Assembly (NCBI RefSeq): GCF_042665295.1
Contig: NZ_JBHTCO010000020.1
Coordinates: 1-64,000, forward strand
DNA from: Scopulibacillus_A cellulosilyticus
Lineage (GTDB): Bacteria > Bacillota > Bacilli > Bacillales > Sporolactobacillaceae
DNA: 64,000 nt
Direction: 5' to 3'
The notes under the pieces: generated by a model
What the model was told of the DNA's origin: nothing
Database searches by the model: none
The model's input: only the letters and a program-made list of their open reading frames with translations
Shown: positions 7,121-15,661 of the stretch, in pieces
Layout of the letters: every line of letters starts with the position of its first letter
Position numbering within the stretch: position 1 is the stretch's first letter
Program-made: the position numbers and the translations under genes

Positions 7121-7974
7121 AAAATTCCTTTACAAATAGTTTTCGCTTCACCTGTCATTAGGACATGCTGTGAATCCTGCGACCACTTGATATATAAATC
7201 ACCGCCAGCCAAGTGAACGGTAATCGTTTGATCCATTGGCAAACGATCGGTTAAAATCGAGGCTACCACGGCTGCACATGCACCTGTTCCGCAAGCTTGT
7301 GTGATCCCTGAGCCTCTTTCCCATACTCTATAAGCAATATCATTATCAGCGGTTTTTTCAATAAAACCCACATTTAAACCTTCCGGAAAGGTAGGGTGAT
7401 TATCCGCCAGGAAAGATCCGAGTTCATGAATAGGCGCTTTTTCTATATTATCGACAAAAAACAAACCGTGCGGATTTCCCATTGAAACTGCAGTCATATC
7501 AAAATTCTGTTTATTATAGATAATCGGTTCATTAATGACTTTTTCATCATTCTCGCCAACCATTGGTATGCTGGATCGATTTAAAATCGGCTTGCCCATA
7601 TCAATCGTTACAAGATCAACTTGACCATTTTTTAAATGGACTTCAGCGTCAACGATACCGCTTAATGTTTCGATTTTAAAAGACTTTTGATCCACCAAAC
7701 CGTGATCATAAGCATATTTGGCAACACATCTTAAACCGTTGCCGCAATTTTTTCCTTCAGAACCATCTTTATTAAAGATACGCATCATCATATCTGCCCG
7801 GTTTGAAGGCACAATAAGAATAAGGCCGTCAGAACCTATACCTGTATGCTCATCAGCTGCTTGAACAGCCAAATCAGAGTATGAAGGAATATCTATAGAT
7901 TGGCTGATTAAATCAACATAAATATAACAATTTCCCAGGCCGTGCATTTTAGTAAATGGAATTTCGATGCTCAT
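7111..7974 (-). CDS. dapF: Diaminopimelate epimerase DapF
   Basis: Cofactor-independent racemase converting LL- to meso-diaminopimelate, the precursor of lysine and of the peptidoglycan cross-linking residue. The two catalytic cysteines are C77 (NCGNGLRC) and C228 (QACGTGACAA). The N-terminal FTKMHGLGN and internal SMGNPHGLFF motifs are intact; 287 residues is normal. ATG at 7974 is preferred (AAGGTG, 6 nt); an upstream GTG lacks a spaced SD. It overlaps the end of modB by 10 bp, tail to tail. The gene position near yutM and yuzB is shared with B. subtilis. Confidence 0.93.
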   Translation of the reverse strand: MSIEIPFTKMHGLGNCYIYVDLISQSIDIPSYSDLAVQAADEHTGIGSDGLILIVPSNRADMMMRIFNKDGSEGKNCGNGLRCVAKYAYDHGLVDQKSFKIETLSGIVDAEVHLKNGQVDLVTIDMGKPILNRSSIPMVGENDEKVINEPIIYNKQNFDMTAVSMGNPHGLFFVDNIEKAPIHELGSFLADNHPTFPEGLNVGFIEKTADNDIAYRVWERGSGITQACGTGACAAVVASILTDRLPMDQTITVHLAGGDLYIKWSQDSQHVLMTGEAKTICKGIFYL

Positions 7975-7999
7975 TAAATTCACCTTCTTTTAGAGGATA

Positions 8000-8046
8000 T
8001 TCAAAAAGTCCGGGAAAAAGTGCTCTTTTTGTCCTTCCTTTTGAAC
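8000..8046. repeat. MITE-like repeat, internally deleted copy A
   Basis: A 47-bp relic consisting of just the two ends of the 143-bp element seen at 45998, 47953 and 49317: left TTCAAAAAGTCCGGGAAAAA and right TTTTTGTCCTTCCTTTTGAA. The ends can form a long hairpin. It lies between the dapF start and the next gene's stop. Confidence 0.75.
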
Positions 8047-8056
8047 CTATATTTTT

Positions 8057-8287
8057 TTATCTTAATGGCCGGTCTGACCAAATATAGTCATCATCCATTT
8101 TAAGGATGACTAATTTTTCATGGCAGCATGGCAGGACAACATGGGTTTTCACTTCATCAAGAGCTTTTTCAAAATCGTCTTTTTTCATATGAATTAATAC
8201 TGAGGATTTATGACAAAAAGGACATTCATTTAAATAAATTTCACCCATAACGTTTTCATAAGGCCAAGTATGATGAAAATTATACAA
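8057..8287 (-). CDS. Small zinc-ribbon-like protein
   Basis: A 76-residue protein of unknown function. CPFCHKSS near residue 22 and LPCCHEKL near residue 53 give two Cys pairs that could bind one zinc. Between them lies an acidic helix (DDFEKALDEVK). The start is a TTG with GGAGGTG 8 nt upstream, a strong site that outweighs the lack of ATG. It is separated from upstream yuzB by a terminator. I do not recognise a named orthologue. Confidence 0.65.
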   Translation of the reverse strand: MYNFHHTWPYENVMGEIYLNECPFCHKSSVLIHMKKDDFEKALDEVKTHVVLPCCHEKLVILKMDDDYIWSDRPLR

Positions 8288-8313
8288 TGACTCTTCACCT
8301 CCGTATGTATAAA

Positions 8314-8343
8314 AAACACCGCTTATAGAAAATGGCGGTGTTT
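8314..8343 (-). terminator. Intrinsic terminator after yuzB
   Basis: AAACACCGC and GCGGTGTTT form a 9-bp stem, followed by a T run on the minus strand. Confidence 0.8.
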
Positions 8344-8358
8344 GAGTTAAAAATTTAT

Positions 8359-8595
8359 TTAGAACATTGGATTTTCTTCCAAATATTGATAAACATTTTC
8401 AACGAGTTTATCTGGCGTCTCGCCGGAAACAAACTCTCCATTTACAAGAGCATAAGGACCTTCATAGCATAATCCGCAATTTCCAAGACAGGTATATTCT
8501 ATAACATCAAGATTTGGATCCTTATCAAGAATCTCTAATGCTTTTTGGGAGCCGCCAGCGAGATTGCTTATACAAAACTCTATAATAGGTTTCAT
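8359..8595 (-). CDS. yuzB: YuzB, DUF1450 protein
   Basis: A 78-residue protein matching Bacillus YuzB in length and sequence pattern. It begins KPIIEFCISNLAGGSQKALEIL and contains CLGNCGLCYEGPYALVNG, a Cys cluster resembling thioredoxin-fold [2Fe-2S] proteins of the DUF1450 family. Function is unknown; a redox or metal-linked role is inferred from the cysteines. It is divergent from yutJ, as in B. subtilis, with about 155 bp between the two starts. The SD is AAAGAGGTGAG. Confidence 0.88.
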   Translation of the reverse strand: MKPIIEFCISNLAGGSQKALEILDKDPNLDVIEYTCLGNCGLCYEGPYALVNGEFVSGETPDKLVENVYQYLEENPMF

Positions 8596-8750
8596 TTGGG
8601 CTCACCTCTTTTATATCCTAACCTGCTTGCGGCTTGTCGTCAACTATTAAAAAAACAATTAAATGAATACATTGCATTTTATATGAACAATTAGATATAC
8701 TTTCTATTGGAATAGACGTGATAAGAACGTTATAGAAAGGACTTAGACAG

Positions 8751-9815
8751 ATGCAAAGACTAGTACTAGTAGGCGGCGGTTACGGTAACGTTCGTGTCAT
8801 GAACCACCTGTTCTCCGATGGACTGCCGAATGATGTTGAAGTAATTTTAATTGACCGAGAACCTTATCATTGTATGAAAACTGAATACTATGCTCTTGCT
8901 GCCGGAACCATTTCCGATAAAGAAGTAAGGGTATCTTTTCCAAATCACCCGCAGTTAAAAATTGTAAACGCCGAAGTAACAAAAATTAATTTAGCCGAAA
9001 AAAAAGTCGAATTAAAAGATGCGGATGATGTTTCTTATGATACATTAGTTGTCGGATTAGGATGTGAAGACAAGTATCATGGAGTTCCAGGAGCTCCTGA
9101 ACATACCTTAAGCATTCAATCCATCCGTAAGGTGCGCCATACCGCTCAGGAATTGCATTGTATGCCGTCCGGAAGCACTGTTTCGATTGTCGGCGGCGGG
9201 CTTAGCGGCATTGAAGTGGCCAGTGAATTATGCGAAAGCCGAAAAGACCTTAACATTCGTCTTTATGACCGCGGCGAACGTATTCTTTCCACTTTCCCGG
9301 AACGAGTCAGTCATTATATTCAAGAATGGTTCGAAAATAATGGTGTGACAGTTATTAATAAGAGTAATATTACTAAAGTCGAACCTGGTTACTTGTATAA
9401 TAATGATGAAGCAAATGCTACTAACGCGGTGATTTGGACAGCAGGCATTCAGGCTCATCATCTCGTTCAAGAGCTTGATATCGAAAAAGGCGCCGGCGGA
9501 CGTGCGATTGTAACTGAACACCACTACTTGCCGGACCACCCTGAAGTATTTATGGTCGGGGATTGCGCTTATTATGATCAGGCACCAAGCGCCCAGCTGT
9601 CAGAGGCACAAGGAGATCAGATTTACAAAGTGCTAAAGGCAAGATGGAATGATCAGCCTGAACCAAAACTTGAACCCATTAAATTAAAAGGCATGGTTGG
9701 ATCACTTGGCAAGAAGAAAGGTTTTGCCGAATTTATGGGCAAACCGCTGACCGGCCGCGTCGCAAGATTGTTAAAATCTGGTATACTATGGATGTACCGT
9801 TATCATAACGGCTAA
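8751..9815 (+). CDS. yutJ: NADH dehydrogenase-like flavoprotein YutJ
   Basis: A second NDH-2-like protein in the window, of 354 residues, the YutJ length. FAD motif GGGYGNVRVMNHL lies at residues 8-20, NAD(P)-fold motif VGGGLSGIEVASEL near 145, and the FAD-binding VGDCAYYDQAPSAQLSEAQG near 263. It lacks the longer C-terminal membrane-binding segment of YumB but ends in a short hydrophobic stretch. Electron acceptor and substrate are unproven for YutJ. GAAAGGA precedes the ATG. It is a single gene ending at the hairpin at 9836-9869. Confidence 0.85.
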   Translation: MQRLVLVGGGYGNVRVMNHLFSDGLPNDVEVILIDREPYHCMKTEYYALAAGTISDKEVRVSFPNHPQLKIVNAEVTKINLAEKKVELKDADDVSYDTLVVGLGCEDKYHGVPGAPEHTLSIQSIRKVRHTAQELHCMPSGSTVSIVGGGLSGIEVASELCESRKDLNIRLYDRGERILSTFPERVSHYIQEWFENNGVTVINKSNITKVEPGYLYNNDEANATNAVIWTAGIQAHHLVQELDIEKGAGGRAIVTEHHYLPDHPEVFMVGDCAYYDQAPSAQLSEAQGDQIYKVLKARWNDQPEPKLEPIKLKGMVGSLGKKKGFAEFMGKPLTGRVARLLKSGILWMYRYHNG

Positions 9816-9835
9816 AAATTGATCTTTATTATTAG

Positions 9836-9869
9836 AAAAAGGCCTTTAGGTTTAATCCTATTGGCCTTT
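9836..9869. terminator. Bidirectional terminator between yutJ and yuzD
   Basis: AAAAGGCC...TAGG pairs with CCTA...GGCCTTT around a TTTAAT loop, with A and T tails on both sides, between converging genes. Confidence 0.75.
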
Positions 9870-9875
9870 CTGCAT

Positions 9876-10199
9876 TTATACGGACTGAAAACCGTTATTC
9901 TCTATTTCCTCAAAAATCTTTTTAATTTTTGGATCCCCTTCGCCAATAACCTTTCCATTAGATACGACTAATGGGTAAAAGTATTCGTCATTTATTATCT
10001 TTTCGGCAAATTTTTGATCTTCTTCAGTTTCAGGGTGATAAATATCAATATATCGAACATTAATGTCATCGTGAGGAAATTTTCTTTTTATTGATGCTTG
10101 AATCCATTCCATTGTTTCTTTTGATGATGGTGAATGAATACAGCTTGGGCAAGGTTGATTGGCGCCGTATATTGTCATGTTCATTGATTTCGCCATCAT
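9876..10199 (-). CDS. yuzD: YuzD, DUF1462 thioredoxin-fold protein
   Basis: About 107 residues, matching Bacillus YuzD. The N terminus MTIYGANQPCPSCIHSPSSKET carries a CPSC pair in a thioredoxin-like active-site position, followed by a helix and RYIDIYHPETEED. The family (DUF1462) is seen only in Firmicutes and has no established reaction; a thiol-redox role is inferred. It is divergent from yutI, the B. subtilis arrangement. Two adjacent ATG codons follow AAAGGGG; either could be the start. Confidence 0.85.
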   Translation of the reverse strand: MMAKSMNMTIYGANQPCPSCIHSPSSKETMEWIQASIKRKFPHDDINVRYIDIYHPETEEDQKFAEKIINDEYFYPLVVSNGKVIGEGDPKIKKIFEEIENNGFQSV

Positions 10200-10455
10200 A
10201 ATGACCCCTTTCTAACGGTTTCTCCACTACTCGCTATTTCTATTTTACAACATTAATCAAATGTTCTGAAGCGTTTTCAATATTTAACAATAATTTGGCT
10301 GATGCTGAGCATTAAAGTCAGGCTGTCTACAAATTGAATAGCTTAGTTGATGTTTATGGCTCAATTTATATTTCTCAAAGTAAGTGATATCGTAGATTTT
10401 TTTACAAAAAAATATTATAATAAAAGCATATGAATGATGAAAGGGGTCAACTGCA

Positions 10456-10677
10456 ATGCATGAACAAGTTGAAGAAGTCCTTGAAAAACTTCGCCCATTT
10501 TTATTACGTGACGGCGGCGATGTAGAGCTTGTCGATGTTGAAGATGGTGTAGTAAGAGTCCGTTTAATGGGTGCATGTGGCAGCTGCCCTAGTTCAACCA
10601 TTACATTAAAAGCAGGCATTGAACGTGCTCTACTTGAAGAAGTGCCAGGTGTAAAAGAACTAGAGCAGGTTTTTTAA
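10456..10677 (+). CDS. yutI: NifU C-terminal-domain protein (Nfu), YutI
   Basis: Consists of only the Nfu domain, 73 residues. The cluster ligands are C41 and C44 in MGACGSCPSSTITLKAGIE. Nfu proteins hold a [4Fe-4S] cluster between two subunits and hand it to client enzymes. LRPFLLRDGGDVELVDVEDG is the usual N-terminal strand-helix. It is shorter than B. subtilis YutI (111) because it lacks an N-terminal extension. SD AAAGGGG lies about 9-10 nt before the ATG. TATAAT at 10416 may be the -10. A strong terminator follows. Confidence 0.92.
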   Translation: MHEQVEEVLEKLRPFLLRDGGDVELVDVEDGVVRVRLMGACGSCPSSTITLKAGIERALLEEVPGVKELEQVF

Positions 10678-10700
10678 TAAAAAGATATGAGATATGAAAG

Positions 10701-10734
10701 AACCACTTAACAGTGTAAAGTTAAGTGGTTTTTT
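10701..10734 (+). terminator. Intrinsic terminator after yutI
   Basis: An 11-bp perfect stem (AACCACTTAAC with GTTAAGTGGTT) is followed by TTTT. The mirror A run is weaker, so it mainly serves yutI. Confidence 0.85.
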
Positions 10735-10740
10735 GTTTAT

Positions 10741-11709
10741 TTACTTTATTGGTGTTACAGGCGGCTTATTCTCGATTAATACCTGGTGTAAATTTTTAAC
10801 AGCTAAATCTATCATCGCATTTCGTGTATCAATACTTGCACTGCCAATGTGCGGTAAAATGACAGCCTGTTTTAAAGAAAGCAAAGGATGATCTTGTTGA
10901 ATCGGTTCTTCACTAAAAACATCAAGTCCTGCTCCGCCGATTTCACCTGTTTTTAGCGCTTCATATAATGCTTGTTCATCAACAACCGGGCCTCGCCCAA
11001 CATTTACGAATACTGCGTCATTTTTCATTAATTCAAAAGCCTGTTGATTAAACATTCCTTCAGTTTCATTTGTCAGCGGGGTTAAGCAAACAACAAAATC
11101 GGATGCTTTTAACAAGTCTTCAAAAGAGACGTATGAGGCATCATATTCTTGTTCAGCTTCCGGATCACGAGAGCGGTTATGATATAAAATATTCATATCA
11201 AAGCCTTTACAGCGCTTAGCAACAGCGGCGCCTATCCTTCCCATGCCAACGATCCCTACAGTTTTGCCGTATAGATCCTTCCCGGCTAAAAGGAACGGTC
11301 CCCAATTCTTCCATTGACCCGCTTTGACGTATTCCGAAGCTTCTATAAGCCGCCTTGCCGTTGCCATCATTAAAGCAAAAGTAAGATCCGCAGTTGTTTC
11401 AGTCAGAACATCCGGGGTATTAGTTGTTATAATTCCTCTTTTTTGCGCTTCCTGAATGTCAATATTATCGTAACCTACAGCCATATTTGCTACAATTTTA
11501 AGATGAGGCGCTTGATCAAAAAAGTTTTTATCCACCCGTTCCGTTAACATTGTTAATACGCCGTCGGCTTGCTTTATTTTTTCAAATAAAATATCCTTCG
11601 GCACGGGCTTCCACTCATCATCCCACATTTCAACATCTGCCTGATCTTTAAGTATTTGTATATTTTCTTCAGGAAGCTTACGCGTAATATAAATCTTAGG
11701 TTTTGTCAT
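10741..11709 (-). CDS. D-2-hydroxyacid dehydrogenase (glyoxylate/hydroxypyruvate reductase type)
   Basis: A 322-residue NAD(P)H-linked dehydrogenase resembling Bacillus YvcT and GyaR. The substrate-binding VGYDNID motif is near residue 80; the nucleotide fold is GKTVGIVGMGRIGAAVAKR near 150; the catalytic Arg is in VNVGRGPVVDE, the Glu in the GLDVFSEEP segment and the His in LPHIGSAS. NRS after the fold (YHNRSRD) suggests NADPH preference. It would reduce glyoxylate, hydroxypyruvate or a related 2-oxoacid in the cytosol. It sits between yutI and the methyltransferase gene, an insertion relative to B. subtilis order. Confidence 0.85.
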   Translation of the reverse strand: MTKPKIYITRKLPEENIQILKDQADVEMWDDEWKPVPKDILFEKIKQADGVLTMLTERVDKNFFDQAPHLKIVANMAVGYDNIDIQEAQKRGIITTNTPDVLTETTADLTFALMMATARRLIEASEYVKAGQWKNWGPFLLAGKDLYGKTVGIVGMGRIGAAVAKRCKGFDMNILYHNRSRDPEAEQEYDASYVSFEDLLKASDFVVCLTPLTNETEGMFNQQAFELMKNDAVFVNVGRGPVVDEQALYEALKTGEIGGAGLDVFSEEPIQQDHPLLSLKQAVILPHIGSASIDTRNAMIDLAVKNLHQVLIENKPPVTPIK

Positions 11710-11767
11710 ATGCAGCTCTCCTCAGTTCCATTTTCTTTTTTATTTTAAGTATAAAAGTATTTGGCAT

Positions 11768-12538
11768 TTATTTTTCAGCGATAACGCGAATCCTTTTATA
11801 ATCTGCGTACCAATTACCATTATTGAATAAAGCCGGTTTTAATTCTTTATTAATTTTCTCATAAATTTCTTTTTTGCAAGCGGCAGAAAATCCGTAAAAG
11901 AAATCATCTGAAAACATATCTAACCAATTGTCTAATCCTTTTGAACCGTCGTTAAGTAACGTTGGCCTGTCAAAATGAACCGCATAAGTCACACGGAATC
12001 CCTGTTTTTCAAGCAACGTACTGTATTCCCCGATACTTGGATAATACCATGGATTTCGTTCTGATGCGGAAACACCATAATCAGAAAGAACTGATGAAAT
12101 GCTGTTAATGATCGATTCAACATTTCCCTTGCCGCCGAATTCTGCAACAAAACGGCCGCCGTTTTTTAAAGCGTACCAAACAGTTTCAATCACTTTGGAA
12201 GGACTCTTGATCCAGTGCAGGGCGGCATTTGAAAAGACCGCATCAAAAGGTTCAGAAGTTCTGTAAGTTGTTGCATTTTCAACAGAAAATTTAATGTCAG
12301 GGTACTTTTTTCTTGCCGCTTCAATCATTGTTGAAGATAAGTCTATTCCCAAAGGGATCGCCCCGGTTTTAGCCATTTCATATGTTAAGTCTCCTGTACC
12401 GCAGCCAAGATCCAGTATACGTTCACCCGGCTTAGGATTAAGCAGCTCGACAACACCTTTACCAAGCTGTGAGACAAAAGAGGTTTTGTCATCGTATAAA
12501 TTTGAATCCCATCTATTTTTAGATATTGTTTCTTTCAT
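11768..12538 (-). CDS. Class I SAM-dependent methyltransferase
   Basis: About 256 residues. The SAM-binding motif I is GERILDLGCGTGDLTYEMA near residue 40, followed by GIDLSSTMIEAAR (motif II) and FDAVFSNAALHWI (motif III/post I). The pattern resembles trans-aconitate methyltransferase (Tam)-like enzymes, but the substrate cannot be told from sequence. ATG at 12538 is chosen because AAAGGGGG lies 7 nt upstream; an in-frame TTG earlier overlaps the SD. It lies downstream of yutH on the same strand, with about 65 bp between them. Confidence 0.8.
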   Translation of the reverse strand: MKETISKNRWDSNLYDDKTSFVSQLGKGVVELLNPKPGERILDLGCGTGDLTYEMAKTGAIPLGIDLSSTMIEAARKKYPDIKFSVENATTYRTSEPFDAVFSNAALHWIKSPSKVIETVWYALKNGGRFVAEFGGKGNVESIINSISSVLSDYGVSASERNPWYYPSIGEYSTLLEKQGFRVTYAVHFDRPTLLNDGSKGLDNWLDMFSDDFFYGFSAACKKEIYEKINKELKPALFNNGNWYADYKRIRVIAEK

Positions 12539-12604
12539 ACGGATTCCCCCTTTCAACAATATTAATCATTATCTTAACATAAGAGGGAATAATGGAAAAA
12601 CATT

Positions 12605-13552
12605 TTATCTTTGAACATTAGATAGAAGCCAATCAACCGACTTTATTTCCGCCATATTTGCTTGAGCATACCTTTTCAAAAAGGATTCATAACGTTCCGT
12701 TTGAGATAAGGTTTTAAAAAGTGCATCTTCGTATATTTGTTCATGACGTTGATTATCTTCAAAATAAGCTTCACATAATTCTATAAAAGGCAGCGGAAAT
12801 AGAAGTCTTCCCATAATCAATGATTTACTTAATGGTGTAACCGGCTTTTCCTCATGATATTCCCGTAAAAACATTGAAATATCTTGATAAGATCTGCCTT
12901 CCCAAACAGCCGCCCGCATCCATTCAGCCAAATCACGCGCCGGATGGTCAATCACCCAATCGGCTGGAGATTTTACCCATAACTGCCCAAACGCCCAAGT
13001 ATTATTCGTGAAACGATGGTGGCAAATGGTTGGCGGTTCAGTGATTCTTTGTTCAATTCGTAAATCAACCATATATTGAATAGCATTTTCTCCTAATCCT
13101 GAAAAGTAAGGAAATACTTCTTTGAACTGTTTTTCAAAATCGGATAGTGTCTTGCTTTTTTGACATTCTTTATATCGTTCCAAAAGATCATCAAGACGGT
13201 TCATCCAGTAGTCAACACCATTAACATAAGGTGTTCCATCCAGATTTCTAACCTGAAGGGATGACCCGATATTATGAAAGTTTGCCAGCTCTTTCGCAAG
13301 TGGTGTATTCTTACGAAAATACGGCTGAACTGCTAATAAAATTCCGAGTACTCCTTGATTTTTAGTTTTCCATTTTCCTTTTTGATTCGGGACAATAACA
13401 GCTACATTCTTCTCTCCTCTTCGTTGAAACCATTGCGCTAAGGCAGCCAGCTCTTCAATATCTTCATGATGAAAATTTTCCAACGGTATATTAATGAGCT
13501 GATTTTGCCCTTTAACATTGTTATTAAAATGATCGAATCCACTGTTATTCAT
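12605..13552 (-). CDS. yutH: YutH-like spore coat-associated kinase-fold protein
   Basis: Resembles Bacillus YutH of the CotS/CotI group, spore coat proteins with an aminoglycoside-phosphotransferase-like fold. Here the usual HxDxxxxN loop is CHHRFTNNTW and the metal-binding segment is WVIDHPARDLAEWMR, so kinase activity is doubtful but the fold is kept. The N terminus is shorter and different from B. subtilis (339 residues versus 315 here), lacking an obvious nucleotide-binding lobe start. ATG at 13552 follows AGAAGG. Divergent yutG starts about 130 bp away, the conserved arrangement. Confidence 0.75.
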   Translation of the reverse strand: MNNSGFDHFNNNVKGQNQLINIPLENFHHEDIEELAALAQWFQRRGEKNVAVIVPNQKGKWKTKNQGVLGILLAVQPYFRKNTPLAKELANFHNIGSSLQVRNLDGTPYVNGVDYWMNRLDDLLERYKECQKSKTLSDFEKQFKEVFPYFSGLGENAIQYMVDLRIEQRITEPPTICHHRFTNNTWAFGQLWVKSPADWVIDHPARDLAEWMRAAVWEGRSYQDISMFLREYHEEKPVTPLSKSLIMGRLLFPLPFIELCEAYFEDNQRHEQIYEDALFKTLSQTERYESFLKRYAQANMAEIKSVDWLLSNVQR

Positions 13553-13685
13553 CAATTATCAACCTTCTTGTGCCCATTTTTATATAGTTTATGTTTTGAT
13601 TAATATCAAGTGACCTTCTGAAGAATAAACTGTACTTTATAAGTAAAATCTAAATAAAAATTATAAAAAGGCGGTGTGTCGTTCT

Positions 13686-14192
13686 GTGTCAGATATAGTA
13701 GGACAAACGGCAAAAAAGTGGTTGGAAGAGCGAGGCGTTACTTGTGAGGACATTGCTGAGCTCGTTCTTTTTTTACAAAAGGATTATCATCCAAACTTGA
13801 CAATAGAGCAATGTCTCGACAATATTCACCACGTGCTGGCTAAAAGAGAAGTTCAAAATGCAATTCTTACGGGTATTGCACTCGATCGCTTAACAGAAAA
13901 AGGAGCGATAGATGAACCGCTCCTTGATATGCTAAAACGTGATGAGAGCTTATACGGTGTAGACGAAGTGATAGCCTTATCAATTGTTAATGTCTATGGA
14001 TCAATAGGGTTTACGAACTATGGTTATATTGATAAGCAAAAACCCGGCATTCTAAATAGACTAAATGATAAATCGACAGGAGAATGCCATACTTTTCTTG
14101 ATGATATTGTTGGGGCTATTGCCGCAGCTGCATCAAGCCGGCTTGCTCACAGTGCAAGCAGTAACCAACCTTCACAAAATCTCGATGATTAG
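13686..14192 (+). CDS. yutG: Phosphatidylglycerophosphatase A-family protein YutG
   Basis: A PgpA-domain protein of about 168 residues. The family signature NVYGSIGFTNYGYIDKQKPGI...HTFLDDIVGAIAAA is intact near residues 105-155; its Asp residues bind Mg2+. It has no transmembrane helices, unlike E. coli PgpA, so it is a soluble or peripheral relative. Role in phosphatidylglycerol synthesis is inferred from the family. The likely start is GTG at 13686; the GTG at 13674 overlaps the SD (AAAGGCGG). The 3' end overlaps that of yutF by 4 bp. Confidence 0.83.
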   Translation: MSDIVGQTAKKWLEERGVTCEDIAELVLFLQKDYHPNLTIEQCLDNIHHVLAKREVQNAILTGIALDRLTEKGAIDEPLLDMLKRDESLYGVDEVIALSIVNVYGSIGFTNYGYIDKQKPGILNRLNDKSTGECHTFLDDIVGAIAAAASSRLAHSASSNQPSQNLDD

Positions 14193-14956
14193 AACATCCA
14201 TTCACTTAAAGAATTAATAGCAAAAGTTGGGCTTTCTTTAATTTCTTTCATTGCTTCTTTTGTCGTTACACCGGTATATACAAGCAATGTATCAACTCCG
14301 GCTCTAAGACCGGCTTGGATATCCGTATGATAATTGTCTCCAATCATTATGGTTTTGTCTTTTGGCGTACCAAGGGCTTTTAGAGCTTGCTCTACAATAA
14401 TTGGTTCCGGTTTGCCGATAAAAACAGGTTCAACGGTCGTAGAGACACTGACTACAGCTGTAAGAGAACCGTTTCCGGGTAAAAATCCCCTTTCGGTCGG
14501 CAGAGCAATATCAGGGTTAGTAGATAAAAATTTAGCACCTTTTCTTACAGCTAAGCAAGCTTTTGCGAGCTTTTCATATGTGATTTGTTGATCCATACCA
14601 ATAACCACATAGTCAGGATTTTCTTCCTCATAAATTAATTCGGCTTCAGATAAAGCTTGCTTAAGACCTGCTTCACCTGTAAAATACACCTTTGCATTTT
14701 TCTTTTCATCTTTTATATATTGAGCAGTGGCCATACTCGTTGTTAAAACATGTTTAGGCTCAGCCGGGACGCCAAAGCTTACTAACTTTTCGGCCACTTG
14801 CTCTTTCGTTCGTGTTGAATTATTAGTTACAAATAAATAGGGTAAATTCTGTTCATTTATAGTTTTAACAAATGAGACAGCTTCATCTATTTTTTCTGTC
14901 CCGCGATACATTGTTCCATCTAAATCTATAAGAAAACCTTCATATTTTTTCATCAT
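14189..14956 (-). CDS. yutF: NagD-type HAD phosphatase YutF
   Basis: About 255 residues, class IIA HAD hydrolase related to p-nitrophenyl phosphatase and NagD. Motif I is GFLIDLDGTMYRG near residue 7 (nucleophile and acid Asp pair), motif II is FVTNNSTRTKEQ, the Lys motif is GKPEPIIVEQAL, and the motif IV acidic pair is IMIGDNYHTDIQAG. It would dephosphorylate a small phosphorylated metabolite in the cytosol. GGAGG lies 5 nt before ATG 14956 and 8 nt before the next ATG. It converges on yutG with a 4-bp overlap. Confidence 0.87.
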   Translation of the reverse strand: MMKKYEGFLIDLDGTMYRGTEKIDEAVSFVKTINEQNLPYLFVTNNSTRTKEQVAEKLVSFGVPAEPKHVLTTSMATAQYIKDEKKNAKVYFTGEAGLKQALSEAELIYEEENPDYVVIGMDQQITYEKLAKACLAVRKGAKFLSTNPDIALPTERGFLPGNGSLTAVVSVSTTVEPVFIGKPEPIIVEQALKALGTPKDKTIMIGDNYHTDIQAGLRAGVDTLLVYTGVTTKEAMKEIKESPTFAINSLSEWMF

Positions 14957-15032
14957 TAATTCCTCCATTTGACTTGAAATTATTCACATTATTCACAATA
15001 TCCACAGTTCACAGGGTCAGACCCCAAAATAA

Positions 15033-15055
15033 AAAACCGCTTTGTAAGCGGTTTT
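15033..15055 (-). terminator. Intrinsic terminator after yutE
   Basis: AAAACCGCTT and AAGCGGTTTT form a 10-bp stem with a 3-nt loop (TGT), directly after the yutE stop on the minus strand. Confidence 0.85.
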
Positions 15056-15063
15056 ACAATGAT

Positions 15064-15513
15064 TTATTCGTGATTTTCAGGCATGAATGCTGAAACTGGA
15101 CCTAATTCCTGTTCAAGATAGTCTCTGACTTGCTTAGGAAAATCTATTATAACTTGTTGATTTTCTTTCAATGTTCTATAAAGCTTATCATGGTCAATGG
15201 TTAAATATTGACTGACAAGAACTTTCCTTAGCTGGACAATCTTTTTAAATCCAGCTTCATTATCTTTAGGAATGACCTTTTCGTCCACTAAAATATCAAC
15301 AATGTCTTCATAACTTCCCGGATCACGCATAATGAAGCCGTCGATCATATGATTACCGATATCTATAAAACCTTCAATCAAGTTATACGTCAAACGCTCA
15401 AGAGCCAGTTTTTCAACTTCTGAAGGCCACTCTGTTTTTTCATTAAACAACTTCATATGCTCAGTCATATACGTTAGTGTGTCTTCAATTTTACGTCGAT
15501 CGATAAAATACAT
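15064..15513 (-). CDS. yutE: YutE, DUF86/HepT-like HEPN protein
   Basis: A 149-residue all-helical DUF86 protein, the YutE family. It begins with RRKIEDTLTYMTEHM and has the conserved ERLTYNLIEGFIDIGNHMI helix. The C-terminal LRKVLVSQYLTID corresponds to the HEPN RNase-type R-x(4-6)-H/Y motif, with Tyr where HepT toxins have His-x-Tyr. No MNT nucleotidyltransferase antitoxin gene is adjacent, as is usual for chromosomal YutE, so a toxin role is not supported. It has its own terminator at 15033-15055. Confidence 0.8.
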   Translation of the reverse strand: MYFIDRRKIEDTLTYMTEHMKLFNEKTEWPSEVEKLALERLTYNLIEGFIDIGNHMIDGFIMRDPGSYEDIVDILVDEKVIPKDNEAGFKKIVQLRKVLVSQYLTIDHDKLYRTLKENQQVIIDFPKQVRDYLEQELGPVSAFMPENHE

Positions 15514-15661
15514 ATATTTTCGCCCTTTCTTGATCCTTAGATCTCCAAATATATTTTACCAAGTTATGAATGTCTCTGTCTAACATCGAGTGATCTCTTC
15601 TCAAGCTTTTGTTAAAATATAAAAAAAGATATAAATCCCAATGTATTAAGAAAGGAAGAAG

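Noticed and set aside
15064..15513. YutE as a HepT toxin of a toxin-antitoxin pair
   Set aside because: No MNT-type antitoxin gene is adjacent and the HEPN motif is altered; conserved housekeeping context fits the ordinary YutE protein.
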